Assembly (NCBI RefSeq): GCF_027587175.1
Contig: NZ_JAPCID010000036.1
Coordinates: forward strand, 1-64,000
Direction: 5' to 3'
Origin: Solirubrobacter deserti
GTDB taxonomy: Bacteria; Actinomycetota; Thermoleophilia; Solirubrobacterales; Solirubrobacteraceae
Length of the DNA: 64,000 nucleotides
The notes under the pieces were generated by a model. The model made no database searches. It saw only the letters and a list, made by a program, of their open reading frames with translations, and was not told the origin of the DNA. The position numbers were made by a program, and so were the translations under genes. Positions 51,520 through 58,055 of this stretch are shown here, piece by piece. Within the stretch, counting starts at the first letter, position 1, and each line of letters opens with the position of its first letter.

Positions 51520-52643
51520 CGCGTCGCCGGCGGGAACTTGCGGCTGGTGCTGTCGTAGCGGTGGTCCTCGAAGTCGACGATCGACGGGCGGCCGACCGCG
51601 AACACGCGCACGGGTCGCCGGCCGCGCCGGCGCAGCTCGCGCATGCGGCTCTCGGTCGGCTGGGCGCCCAGGTCGTGCGTGTGCATGCCGACGCGGTGGC
51701 CCGACCACGCCTCGCTCAGCGGGGTGCCGGCCGCGGCCTCCAGGGCCTGGTGGTCGTCGTCGCGCGGCCCCTTGTGCGGCTGCTCGGGATTTTCGACCTC
51801 GAACCCGCCGTCATTGCCGGCGATCGTGTTCAGACGCCGCGACTGCGGGTCGTATGAGTGGACCATCACGATGTGGTTGGCGTCCCCGGGAACGCCGTGA
51901 TCGATCACCGCGATGTCGCCCGCCCGGACGTCGAGCTCGCCGCCCCGCTGGATCTCGTCGGCGGTGAGCCACTGGCGAACCGAGCCGCGCGCCTCGTGGT
52001 AATCGCGCAACTCGTGCCACGCATCTTCGGCGTGGATCCACTTCTTGATGCGCGCGTCTTCGCCCCATCCGTAGCGGTAGGTGAAGTAGTCCACGACGTT
52101 GTCGACGTGCAGGTAGTCCATCTTGAGGTCTTCGTCGAGGTTGGAGCGCAGGAACTTCTCGGCCGCGAACATGCCGCACCAGTCCCGCTTCGAGTAGGGA
52201 TTGAACTCCGCACGCGCAACCGTCTCGGCGTCCTTGGCGTCCATCAGCGCGCCCTCGGCGTTCGCGATCGCCTCGAGCTGCAGTGCGGCCAGGACCATGT
52301 CCTGCACCGTCGGGTCCGGATGCTGCTTGCTCGTGCCCAGCGCGCGCAGCCGCTTCAGCCACGGCGCGTCGAACGCCCGCAGCGCGACCCGGTGCTTGCG
52401 CCGCTCCTCCTCGTCCGGCGCGCGTTTCATCGCGGCGTACAGCGTCTGGCGGCCGTGCGCGAGCTTCTCCATCACCTCCTCGACGCGCTCCTCCTCGGGG
52501 CTGGCGAAGCGGGCGAGATGGCGGACGACGGCCTGGTTGCCGGCGCTCTGCTGCAGCGCGAGCAGGGGGTGCGGTGGCGCAGCCGGACGACGCTGCGAAC
52601 TTAAAGAGGGACTGTCCCGCTTTAGGTGGCGCGTGGTTCTCAT
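51516..52643 (-). CDS. CHAP-like cysteine hydrolase with eCIS-type L-Q-x-x-A-G-N-x-A-V leader
   Basis: The 375-residue protein starts best at ATG 52643. Residues 28-40 read L-L-A-L-Q-Q-S-A-G-N-Q-A-V, matching the short signature common near the N-termini of proteins linked to extracellular contractile injection systems. After a helical segment, residues 150-290 look like a CHAP/NlpC-type amidase: D-W-C-G-M-F-A-A-E-K-F (Cys156), G-D-I-A-V-I-D-H-G, N-H-I-V-M-V-H-S-Y (His257) and T-I-A-G-N-D-G-G. No signal peptide is seen. Residues ~6-15 are encoded by a REP-like palindrome (52601-52626). The rest of an injection system is not in the window. A cell-wall or toxin-type hydrolase role is inferred. 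Confidence 0.75.
   Translation of the reverse strand: MRTTRHLKRDSPSLSSQRRPAAPPHPLLALQQSAGNQAVVRHLARFASPEEERVEEVMEKLAHGRQTLYAAMKRAPDEEERRKHRVALRAFDAPWLKRLRALGTSKQHPDPTVQDMVLAALQLEAIANAEGALMDAKDAETVARAEFNPYSKRDWCGMFAAEKFLRSNLDEDLKMDYLHVDNVVDYFTYRYGWGEDARIKKWIHAEDAWHELRDYHEARGSVRQWLTADEIQRGGELDVRAGDIAVIDHGVPGDANHIVMVHSYDPQSRRLNTIAGNDGGFEVENPEQPHKGPRDDDHQALEAAAGTPLSEAWSGHRVGMHTHDLGAQPTESRMRELRRRGRRPVRVFAVGRPSIVDFEDHRYDSTSRKFPPATR
52601..52626. repeat. REP-like palindrome AAAGAGGGAC-T-GTCCCGCTTT
   Basis: Ten-bp arms with one mismatch. It lies inside the first codons of the CHAP-like gene. A perfect copy lies 122 bp away in the same orientation. Confidence 0.8.
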
Positions 52644-52722
52644 GGCGCGTTCACGCTCCCAGCGGGACGGGCCGGATGCGGTGCGGCTGGCCGTACGCGG
52701 CGTGTCGCGACGCCGCCAGGAA

Positions 52723-52747
52723 CCTAAAGAGGGACTGTCCCTCTTTA
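52723..52747. repeat. REP-like palindrome AAAGAGGGAC-T-GTCCCTCTTT
   Basis: Perfect 10-bp arms around one T. The kinase gene's TAA stop (52745-52747) lies at its edge, as the pepA stop does in the palindrome at 22973. The 96 bp between this copy and the previous one hold no gene. Confidence 0.85.
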
Positions 52748-53683
52748 TCTGCGGCCGAGCGTCATCCGCCGCGGGAGGGCGGCGACGAGCGGCTCGAGGG
52801 CGACCGCGACCTCGCGGGCGGTGGGGCGGGCCGACGGGTCGGGGTCCAGGCCGGCGAGCAGGACGTCGGCGAGCGCGCGCGGGGTGCGGCGCGGGAGCTT
52901 GGACGGCGCGGCCGTGAGCTGCGGCCAGCGCTCCTCGCAGGGCGGGAACGGACGCGTGCCGGTGAGGCCGGTGTAGAGGGTGGCGGCAAGGCCGAACACG
53001 TCGGCGGGCGGGCCGAGGCGCCCGTCCGGCTCGCACTGCTCGGGCGCCATGAAGGCGTCGGTGCCGATCGGTGAGCGCAGCGCGGCGGCCTCGCGCACCG
53101 TGCGGGCGACGCTGAGGTCGATCAGGCGCGGCGGGCCGCCCATGACGACGTTGCTGGGCTTGACGTCGAGGTGGACGATGCCCTCCGCGGCCAGGTAGTG
53201 GAGCGCGCTCGCCATGTGCAGGCCGAGCGGCAGCAACTGCTCGAGCGCGAGCGTCTGGCCGTCCTTGAGCAGCTCGTCCAAGGTCGGGCCGTCGAGGTGC
53301 TCGAGCACCAGGTGCGGGAACGGGCCTCGCCCTGCGGGCTCGTGAGGGCGAGCACCTCCCCCGCGCGGCGGGTCGAGTACGGCCCCGAAGCCCCGCACGA
53401 TGACCGGGTGGCCGAGGCGCTGCAGCAGGTCCGCCTCGCGGCGCAGGTCGTGCAGCGCGACCGGGGCCGTGGCCTGGTCGGGCCGCAGGACCTTGGCCAC
53501 GAGCACCGCGAGCCGGTGTTCGTCCCACACCAGCAGCGCCTCGTAGCGGCGGCCGCCGCCGATCCCGCGCAGCACGGTCCGGCCCCGAGCGATCTCCTCG
53601 CCCTCCTCCAACCCCCCCGTGGGGCGCCGAGGCCGCGGCGGGGAGCGCTCCCAGGGCGGCGTGGACGCGACCGTGGAGTCCAT
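52745..53683 (-). CDS. Serine/threonine protein kinase-like protein, degenerate motifs
   Basis: The 312-residue protein has an N-lobe with E-A-L-L-V-W-D and L-V-A-K-V-L-R (the candidate ATP Lys) but a poor Gly-rich loop (G-I-G-G-G-R-R-Y). The catalytic loop reads G-I-V-H-L-D-V-K-P-S-N instead of H-R-D, the DFG position is D-L-S, and G-T-D-A-F-M-A-P-E-Q-C is a good APE region. P-P-A-D-V-F-G-L-A-A-T-L-Y-T-G-L-T-G-x-x-P-F follows (about 240-262). Asp of HLD, Asn and Asp of DLS are present, so activity is possible. No membrane or sensor domain is fused. The ATG overlaps the stop of a 71-codon one-TM protein gene. Confidence 0.88.
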   Translation of the reverse strand: MDSTVASTPPWERSPPRPRRPTGGLEEGEEIARGRTVLRGIGGGRRYEALLVWDEHRLAVLVAKVLRPDQATAPVALHDLRREADLLQRLGHPVIVRGFGAVLDPPRGGGARPHEPAGRGPFPHLVLEHLDGPTLDELLKDGQTLALEQLLPLGLHMASALHYLAAEGIVHLDVKPSNVVMGGPPRLIDLSVARTVREAAALRSPIGTDAFMAPEQCEPDGRLGPPADVFGLAATLYTGLTGTRPFPPCEERWPQLTAAPSKLPRRTPRALADVLLAGLDPDPSARPTAREVAVALEPLVAALPRRMTLGRR

Positions 53684-53898
53684 CAGTCCGTGTCGTCCAG
53701 CGTGAGCGTGAACTTCGAGCCGGCGAGCGTGCCGATGGCGTGGTCGGCCGGGCTGAAGACCAGCAAGCCGAGCGGGGCACCGACGGCGAGCACGACGGTC
53801 GCGACGGCCGCCGCGAACATCCGCGGGACGGTGCGCTGAGCGACGGGCTCCGGGGCGTCGGCAAGCGCCAGAAAGGCATCGGCGAGCGGCTGGGGCAT
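53683..53898 (-). CDS. Small one-TM protein coupled to the kinase
   Basis: The 71-residue protein from ATG 53898 (GGAGG-rich sequence lies just upstream at about 53904-53910, minus strand) has a short acidic N-terminus, one membrane helix (about 28-48, A-A-A-V-A-T-V-V-L-A-V-G-A-P-L-G-L-L-V-F) and a 20-residue tail ending L-T-L-D-D-T-D. The stop TGA shares a base with the kinase ATG (TGATG), so translation is coupled. It may anchor or signal to the kinase; no family was recognised. Confidence 0.7.
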   Translation of the reverse strand: MPQPLADAFLALADAPEPVAQRTVPRMFAAAVATVVLAVGAPLGLLVFSPADHAIGTLAGSKFTLTLDDTD

Positions 53899-53966
53899 GG
53901 GAAGGAGGCGAGGTCGGCGGGGCAGTCGACGTCGCGGGCTGTCCTTCCCGGGTAATTCGCTCCACA

Positions 53967-53999
53967 ATCCCGGATTACGGGATGTCAACAGTTCTTGAC
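53967..53999. promoter_or_regulatory. Two dyads in the divergent kinase/wecA promoter region
   Basis: ATCCCG-GATTA-CGGGAT (53967-53983) and GTCAA-N6-TTGAC (53984-53999) lie next to each other in the 142-bp gap between the one-TM protein and the wecA-like gene. The second holds a TTGAC -35-like sequence on each strand. They look like operator and promoter elements; the regulator is unknown. Confidence 0.5.
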
Positions 54000-54040
54000 G
54001 ACCAACCGTCGGGCGCCCCTGCGATCCTTTGGCCGCAACC

Positions 54041-55201
54041 ATGGTGATGGAGGCCGTCCTCGCCGCGTTGGTCGCCTTCGCCGTGGCGACCGCGCTCACG
54101 CCGCTCGCCGCGCGCTTCGCGCGCCGCATCGGCGCAGTCGATCAGCAGAAGGAGATCGGGCTCGCCAAGCGGGCCACTCCGCTGCTGGGCGGACTCGCGA
54201 TCCTCGGCGGGGCGCTCGTCGCCGGCGTCCTGTTCCTGCCCGACAACGAGCGCACCGAAGGCATCCTTGCGGCAGCGCTGCTGATCGTCGTCGTCGGAGC
54301 GCTCGACGACCGCTTCGAGCTGCCGCCGGTGGTCAAGCTCGCCGGCCAGTTCCTGGCCGCGGGCGTGCTGGTGCTGTCCGGCGTCGTCGTGGACGCGTTC
54401 ACCTTCCCGTTCCTGCATCGCGTGGAGCTCGGCGACTTCGGCGGGCCGCTGACGATGCTCGCGCTCGTGTTGCTGATGAACATCGTCAACTTCTCCGACG
54501 GCGCTGACGGACTCGCCGCCGGCGTGTGCGCGATCGCGGCGCTCGCGTTCGCGGTGATCGCGTTCGACCTCGGCCGCCGCACCGCGGGCACGCTCTCGGC
54601 CATCACGGCGGGCGCGGCGCTCGGCTTCCTGCTGTGGAACTTTCCGCCGGCGAAGATCTTCATGGGCGACTGCGGCTCCAACCTGCTCGGCTTGTTGCTC
54701 GGCGCCGTGATCGTGGAGGGGACGCTCAAGACCAACGCCCTGATCGCGCTCGTCGGCCCGCTCGTGGTGCTCGCCGTGCCGCTGATGGACACGGGTTTCG
54801 TCGTGCTCAAGCGCCTGAAGTACGGGCGGCCGATCTACCGCGGCGACTCCAACCACTTCCACCACCGCTTCTATCGCATGAAGTGGAAGACCCGGCGGTA
54901 CGTCCTGTGGCTCTACGCCTGGACGGCGATGATGGCCGGCACCGCCGTCGCGCTGCGGTTCATCCCGTACTCGGAGCGCGACGGCACGCTCAACGGCGGC
55001 TGGGCGCTGCTGATGGGCGCGCTGCTGCTCGTGTGCCTGGCGGTCAGCCTCTACCTGGTGTGGGTGCTGGAGATCATCAAGCTGCGGCGCGTGCGCGAGT
55101 GGCAGATGCGCCGCGCCGACCCGGACACGTCCGAGCACGAGATCGACGAGCAGGTCGACCGCGAACTCGAGACGGGCGAGTTCGGCCAGGTTCGAACCTG
55201 A
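54041..55201 (+). CDS. Polyprenyl-phosphate N-acetylhexosamine-1-phosphate transferase (WecA/MraY family)
   Basis: The 386-residue protein from ATG 54041 has about eleven membrane helices. Family motifs are A-L-D-D-R-F-E-L-P-P (about 88-97, Mg-binding D-D), N-F-S-D-G-A-D-G-L (about 151-159), F-M-G-D-C-G-S-N (about 207-214) and N-H-F-H-H-R (about 272-277, the His motif). It transfers a sugar-1-phosphate from a UDP-sugar to undecaprenyl or decaprenyl phosphate, starting teichuronic/arabinogalactan/O-antigen-like glycans. In actinobacteria this gene typically lies between prmC/ywlC and atpI, which matches the present order apart from inserts. Confidence 0.93.
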   Translation: MVMEAVLAALVAFAVATALTPLAARFARRIGAVDQQKEIGLAKRATPLLGGLAILGGALVAGVLFLPDNERTEGILAAALLIVVVGALDDRFELPPVVKLAGQFLAAGVLVLSGVVVDAFTFPFLHRVELGDFGGPLTMLALVLLMNIVNFSDGADGLAAGVCAIAALAFAVIAFDLGRRTAGTLSAITAGAALGFLLWNFPPAKIFMGDCGSNLLGLLLGAVIVEGTLKTNALIALVGPLVVLAVPLMDTGFVVLKRLKYGRPIYRGDSNHFHHRFYRMKWKTRRYVLWLYAWTAMMAGTAVALRFIPYSERDGTLNGGWALLMGALLLVCLAVSLYLVWVLEIIKLRRVREWQMRRADPDTSEHEIDEQVDRELETGEFGQVRT

Positions 55202-55500
55202 ACTGTGCGGCTACCCGCACTAGCGCCGGACCCGCACCCTGGGGTACGGTTCGTCCAGTCGAGATCAATCACCGGCGAACGCCCGGGGAGGTGAGCAGGA
55301 CCGTGACGACCAATGACGCGATTTTCCCGATGAGTGGCGATGGCGTCCTCCGTCTCGCCCTCCTGCTCGCGTCGAACGATTGATCGTCGGTCGCGGGCAG
55401 TCCACCTGCCGCTCGCGACCTCCTCATCCACAGCCCCGAGGTCTTCAGCGTCTCCGCACGCGCGGGCGGCTCCCACCACAACCAACTGGAGCCAACCGAA
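55202..55500. other. 299-bp leader-like region without a clear gene
   Basis: Between the wecA-like stop and the next small frame lie a 26-codon Leu-rich frame (55303-55383, GTG start with GGGGAGG 11 bp upstream) and a strong hairpin directly after it (55389-55420; arms GGTCGCGGGCAG and CTGCCGCTCGCGACC with a small bulge). The order peptide frame, hairpin, downstream frame resembles an attenuator. No promoter was identified with confidence. Confidence 0.4.
55303..55383 (+). CDS. Possible 26-residue leader peptide
   Basis: GTG 55303 opens a 26-codon frame with a good Shine-Dalgarno and a Leu-rich second half (V-L-R-L-A-L-L-L-A-S). A GC-rich hairpin starts 5 bp after its stop. Coding status is uncertain. 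Confidence 0.3.
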   Translation: MTTNDAIFPMSGDGVLRLALLLASND

Positions 55501-55695
55501 ATGCACACGCTCAATCAGGCCATCCTGGGTCACGTCGTCGCCGCAGAGCGCGCCGACCGCCCCCGGATTCGTGCGGTCAAACCGCGGCGACCGGAGCGAC
55601 CGCCGAATGCGCCCTTGCGCGCCCGCGCGGCCTTCGCGACCGGCCGGCTGGCGCGCCGCCTGGACCGTGAGATGGCCCGCCGCGCCGTCATCTGA
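55501..55695 (+). CDS. Small basic hypothetical protein
   Basis: The 64-residue Arg-rich protein begins at ATG 55501 with CTGGAG 8 bp upstream. It has A-I-L-G-H-V-V-A-A-E-R-A-D-R near its start and R-L-A-R-R-L-D-R-E-M-A-R-R near its end, two amphipathic basic helices joined by a Pro/Arg linker. No family was recognised; nucleic-acid binding is possible. A large cruciform follows 24 bp downstream and may be its terminator. Confidence 0.5.
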   Translation: MHTLNQAILGHVVAAERADRPRIRAVKPRRPERPPNAPLRARAAFATGRLARRLDREMARRAVI

Positions 55696-55718
55696 TCCAT
55701 TACGTAGCCAGAGCCCAA

Positions 55719-55798
55719 CGGGGACAGGCCTTCTTTAGGTCCTCGCTTCGTCGCCCCGCGGCGCTACGAAGCGAATACCTAAAGAAGGCCTGTCCCCG
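55719..55798. repeat. 80-bp cruciform, 22-bp perfect outer arms
   Basis: The outer arm (55719-55740) starts CGGGGACAGGCC and ends TTCTTTAGGT; its exact reverse complement is 55777-55798. Inside, TCGCTTCGT (55743-55751) pairs with ACGAAGCGA (55766-55774), and CGCC/GGCG pair at the tip. The CTTTAGGT/ACCTAAAG part ties it to the REP-like palindromes at 22973, 52601 and 52723. It could act as a terminator; its origin as a mobile palindrome is more striking. Confidence 0.85.
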
Positions 55799-55800
55799 CC

Positions 55801-55915
55801 GTTGAGGCACGGAACGCGCCGCCGTTGAGGCACGGAACGCGCCGCCGTTGAGGCACGGAACGCGCCGCAGTTGAGGCACGGAACGCGCCGCCGTTGGGGC
55901 ACGGAACGCCCGCGG
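55801..55915. repeat. Five 23-bp direct tandem repeats
   Basis: The unit GTTGAGGCACGGAACGCGCC plus a GCC/GCA end is repeated five times without spacers. Copies 1, 2 and 4 are identical, copy 3 ends GCA, and copy 5 is diverged (GTTGGGG...). The array begins 2 bp after the cruciform and ends 15 bp before the cupin start, so it occupies the cupin promoter region. Confidence 0.9.
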
Positions 55916-55930
55916 CTAGGGTTCTAGGGC

Positions 55931-56302
55931 GTGGAGATCACCCGTCTCGAACAGCGCGAGTCGTTCGTCACCGCCGACGGCTCGTCCATCCGCGAGTTGG
56001 CCGGAATCCCGTCCGGCAACGCGGTCAACCAGTCGCTGGCCGAAGCGACGGTCCCGCCCGGCGGCGAGACGTTCGAGCACTTCCACCGGGTCTCCGAGGA
56101 GATCTACTACTTCACCGCCGGGGCCGGGCGCATGCGCCTCGGCGAGCAGGAGGCCGAGGTCCGGGCCGGCGACATGGTCGTGATCGCGCCTGGCCTCAAG
56201 CACAAGCTGTGGAATCCGGGCGCCGAGCCGCTCGTGCTGCTGTGCTGCTGCTCGCCCGCGTACTCGCACGAGGACACGATCCTGCTCGAGGGCGCTTCTT
56301 GA
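55931..56302 (+). CDS. Cupin-domain protein
   Basis: The 123-residue protein from GTG 55931 is a single cupin_2 barrel. Motif 1 is G-G-E-T-F-E-H-F-H-R-V-S-E-E-I-Y-Y-F-T-A-G (about 44-64, two His and a Glu for metal binding), and motif 2 is G-D-M-V-V-I-A-P-G-L-K-H (about 79-90, third His). It probably binds a metal; substrate unknown. The TTG of the following lipoprotein overlaps its stop by 4 bp. The promoter region is a tandem repeat array. Confidence 0.9.
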   Translation: MEITRLEQRESFVTADGSSIRELAGIPSGNAVNQSLAEATVPPGGETFEHFHRVSEEIYYFTAGAGRMRLGEQEAEVRAGDMVVIAPGLKHKLWNPGAEPLVLLCCCSPAYSHEDTILLEGAS

Positions 56303-56904
56303 GGCGCGCGGTCCTGCTCGCCGCGCTGCTCCTGGTGGGCTGCGGGCAGTCCAAGGACGAGGGGATCTCGGGCGGCGGCAAGGTGATCGGCGGCACCGTG
56401 ACGGTCTATTCGCTGACGACCGACCCGGGCGCCACCAGCCGCTCCTTCGTCGACGGCGAGAAGCTGGCGCTCTCGGATGCGGGCGGCAAGGCGGGCGAGT
56501 TCGCCATCAACTTCACGTCGCTGGACCTGGGCGCGGACGAGGACGCGCAGGCCCAGTCCTCGCGGCGAGCGATCAACGATCCGCAGATCATCGCCGCGAT
56601 CGCCGACGCGACCCGCGTCACCGTCCCGCTGTTCAACGCCGCCGGGATCCTGCAGATCGCCCCCAGCGGCGACCCGAAGCTCATCACCAACCCGAACGCG
56701 CTGCCGTCGGGCAAGGACAACGTGGGGCTCGTGCGGGGCACGCTGCCGGCCGAGTTCGCCGAGCGCTACCAGGCACAGTTCGGCCGTGCGCCCGACCAGA
56801 GCGCCGAGAACGGATACCGGGCGATGGCCTCGGTGCTCGACGCGATCCGCCTGGCGGGTGCGGCCGGCAACGACCGCACCCGGGTCATCGACTCCTACCT
56901 CTAG
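56299..56904 (+). CDS. Lipoprotein with shortened leucine-binding-like (periplasmic-binding) domain
   Basis: The 201-residue protein from TTG 56299 has a lipobox L-L-L-V-G-C-G (Cys near residue 14). The mature part resembles branched-chain amino-acid ABC binding proteins: V-T-V-Y-S-L, S-R-S-F-V-D-G-E-K-L-A-L, then N-D-P-Q-I-I-A-A-I-A-D and P-L-F-N-A-A-G-I-L-Q. The C-terminus has Y-Q-A-Q-F-G-R-A-P-D and N-G-Y-R-A-M-A-S-V-L-D-A-I. It is about half the usual length, lacking much of the second lobe, and no permease or ATPase genes are adjacent. A sensory or binding role is possible. Confidence 0.75.
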   Translation: MRRAVLLAALLLVGCGQSKDEGISGGGKVIGGTVTVYSLTTDPGATSRSFVDGEKLALSDAGGKAGEFAINFTSLDLGADEDAQAQSSRRAINDPQIIAAIADATRVTVPLFNAAGILQIAPSGDPKLITNPNALPSGKDNVGLVRGTLPAEFAERYQAQFGRAPDQSAENGYRAMASVLDAIRLAGAAGNDRTRVIDSYL

Positions 56905-56973
56905 GAGATCCGCGAAGCGATCTCCAAGCGATCGCGCATGGCGCCGGCAAAGCCGGCTGCCGCGTTCGATCGC
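56904..56973. repeat. Bipartite palindromic element, copy 3
   Basis: Hairpin A is GGAGATC-CGCGAAGC-GATCTCC minus the loop ends (56904-56925, 7-bp arms). Hairpin B has outer arms GCGATCG (56928-56934) and CGATCGC (56967-56973) and inner arms GCCGGC/GCCGGC around AAA (56943-56957). It begins on the last base of the lipoprotein TAG and ends at the osmC stop, so it fills the whole convergent gap and may terminate both genes. Confidence 0.85.
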
Positions 56974-57405
56974 CTAGGCCTCGAAGCTGGTTTCCAGCGT
57001 GATCTCCGGGACGCTCGCGAGCGCCTTGGAGAGCGGGCAGTTCTCCTTCGCGCCCTGTGCGGCCTGCTCGAAGCCGGCGGCGTCCAGGCCCGGGACCTTG
57101 CCCGTGACCTTCAGCGCGATCTTGGTGATCCCGAAGCCCTCGCCGACCTTGTCGACGGTCACGTCCGCCGACGTCGACAGGGACTCGGGCGGGTTGCCGG
57201 CCTGCGAGAGGCCGACGCTCAGGGCCATCGTGAAGCAGGACGCGTGCGCCGCGCCCAGCAGCTCCTCCGGGTTGGTCCCGGAGCCGCTCTCGAAGCGGCC
57301 GCTGAAGTTGTACTGAGCGTCGAGCACGCCCGTCTCGGTGGAGACGGAACCCCCGCCGCGCTTGAACTCTCCCTGCCAATCGGCCTTCGCGCTACGTGTC
57401 GGCAT
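56974..57405 (-). CDS. OsmC/Ohr-family peroxiredoxin-like protein
   Basis: The 143-residue protein has the OsmC fold with two redox Cys: one in A-A-H-A-S-C-F-T-M-A-L (about residue 57) and one in K-E-N-C-P-L-S-K-A-L (about 123). The upstream P-E-E-L-L-G-A-A-H is typical of OsmC rather than Ohr. It detoxifies organic hydroperoxides. ATG 57405 is preceded by GGAGG-like sequence on the minus strand. Confidence 0.93.
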   Translation of the reverse strand: MPTRSAKADWQGEFKRGGGSVSTETGVLDAQYNFSGRFESGSGTNPEELLGAAHASCFTMALSVGLSQAGNPPESLSTSADVTVDKVGEGFGITKIALKVTGKVPGLDAAGFEQAAQGAKENCPLSKALASVPEITLETSFEA

Positions 57406-57540
57406 CGTGTTCCTCCTAGTGGGGTCGGACTACGTGCCGGGCACCTTACGGCTAGCCTTCCGGCGGTGTCGCGACGAGGAACGCGGCCGCGGCGTTCACC
57501 CACTCCTCAAGCTGGTCTGCTAGAGGCGGGTGTCACAAAG

Positions 57541-57570
57541 TTGTTACAAACTCGAAGAAGCCGCTATATT
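57541..57570 (+). promoter_or_regulatory. Probable sigma-70-type promoter of the atp operon
   Basis: TTGTTA (57541-57546) and TATATT (57565-57570) are separated by 18 bp, about 90 bp before the atpI start. The AT-rich -10 stands out in the GC-rich surroundings. TTGT-T-ACAA overlaps the -35 and forms a short dyad. The 254-bp gap holds no other gene. Confidence 0.6.
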
Positions 57571-57659
57571 GGCGCCCGTCGAACCGGCCGGGGAGTCCTC
57601 CGTCCCTCCCGCCGCGCGTGCCCGCGCGGGGATGGCCTGGTACGGCGCGTCAGCCTGCC

Positions 57660-58055
57660 ATGAGCTCTACGACAATGTCCACTTCTGACCCCCTGGTCTT
57701 TCTCCGCTACCTCGACGTGGTGCTGCTCGTGCTGGCCGCCCCGTTCGTGTGGCTGGCCGGCGGCCCGATGCTCGGCTTCACCGTCGGCGCCGTCGCGTGG
57801 ATCGTCACGCGCATCATCGGCGCCGTGATCGAGCGCCAGGCGCGCGGTCGGGAGATCAAGACCCAGATCGCCCTCAACTTCGGTGTGCTGATGGGGCGCG
57901 TCTGGGTAGTAGGAATCGCCATTCTCGTGGTCGGCAGGACGGCTGAACGGGCAGACGGACTCACAGCGGCCCTCGTCGCCCTCGTCGCGTTCACGCTCTA
58001 TCTCGCAACTTCACTGGTCCTGCGCCCCTCGGAGAGGAACACCCAGCGCCCATGA
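57660..58055 (+). CDS. atpI: AtpI-like ATP synthase operon protein
   Basis: The 131-residue membrane protein from ATG 57660 has four hydrophobic helices (about 17-35, 38-58, 75-95, 105-122). It is first in the atp operon and overlaps atpB by 4 bp. AtpI-type proteins help assemble the c-ring; sequence identity in this family is low, so the name rests on position and topology. Confidence 0.75.
   Translation: MSSTTMSTSDPLVFLRYLDVVLLVLAAPFVWLAGGPMLGFTVGAVAWIVTRIIGAVIERQARGREIKTQIALNFGVLMGRVWVVGIAILVVGRTAERADGLTAALVALVAFTLYLATSLVLRPSERNTQRP

Noticed and set aside
48361-51708. 1115-codon minus-strand frame opposite glyA and the hybrid kinase
   Set aside because: glyA and the kinase are unmistakable on the plus strand; this frame has only charged shadow composition.
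55801-55915. Possible CRISPR array
   Set aside because: The 23-bp units are directly adjacent without spacers and no cas genes are near.
57618-57659. Earlier start for atpI at 57618
   Set aside because: The added residues are not membrane-like and lie in the GC-rich leader; ATG 57660 gives the usual short N-terminus.
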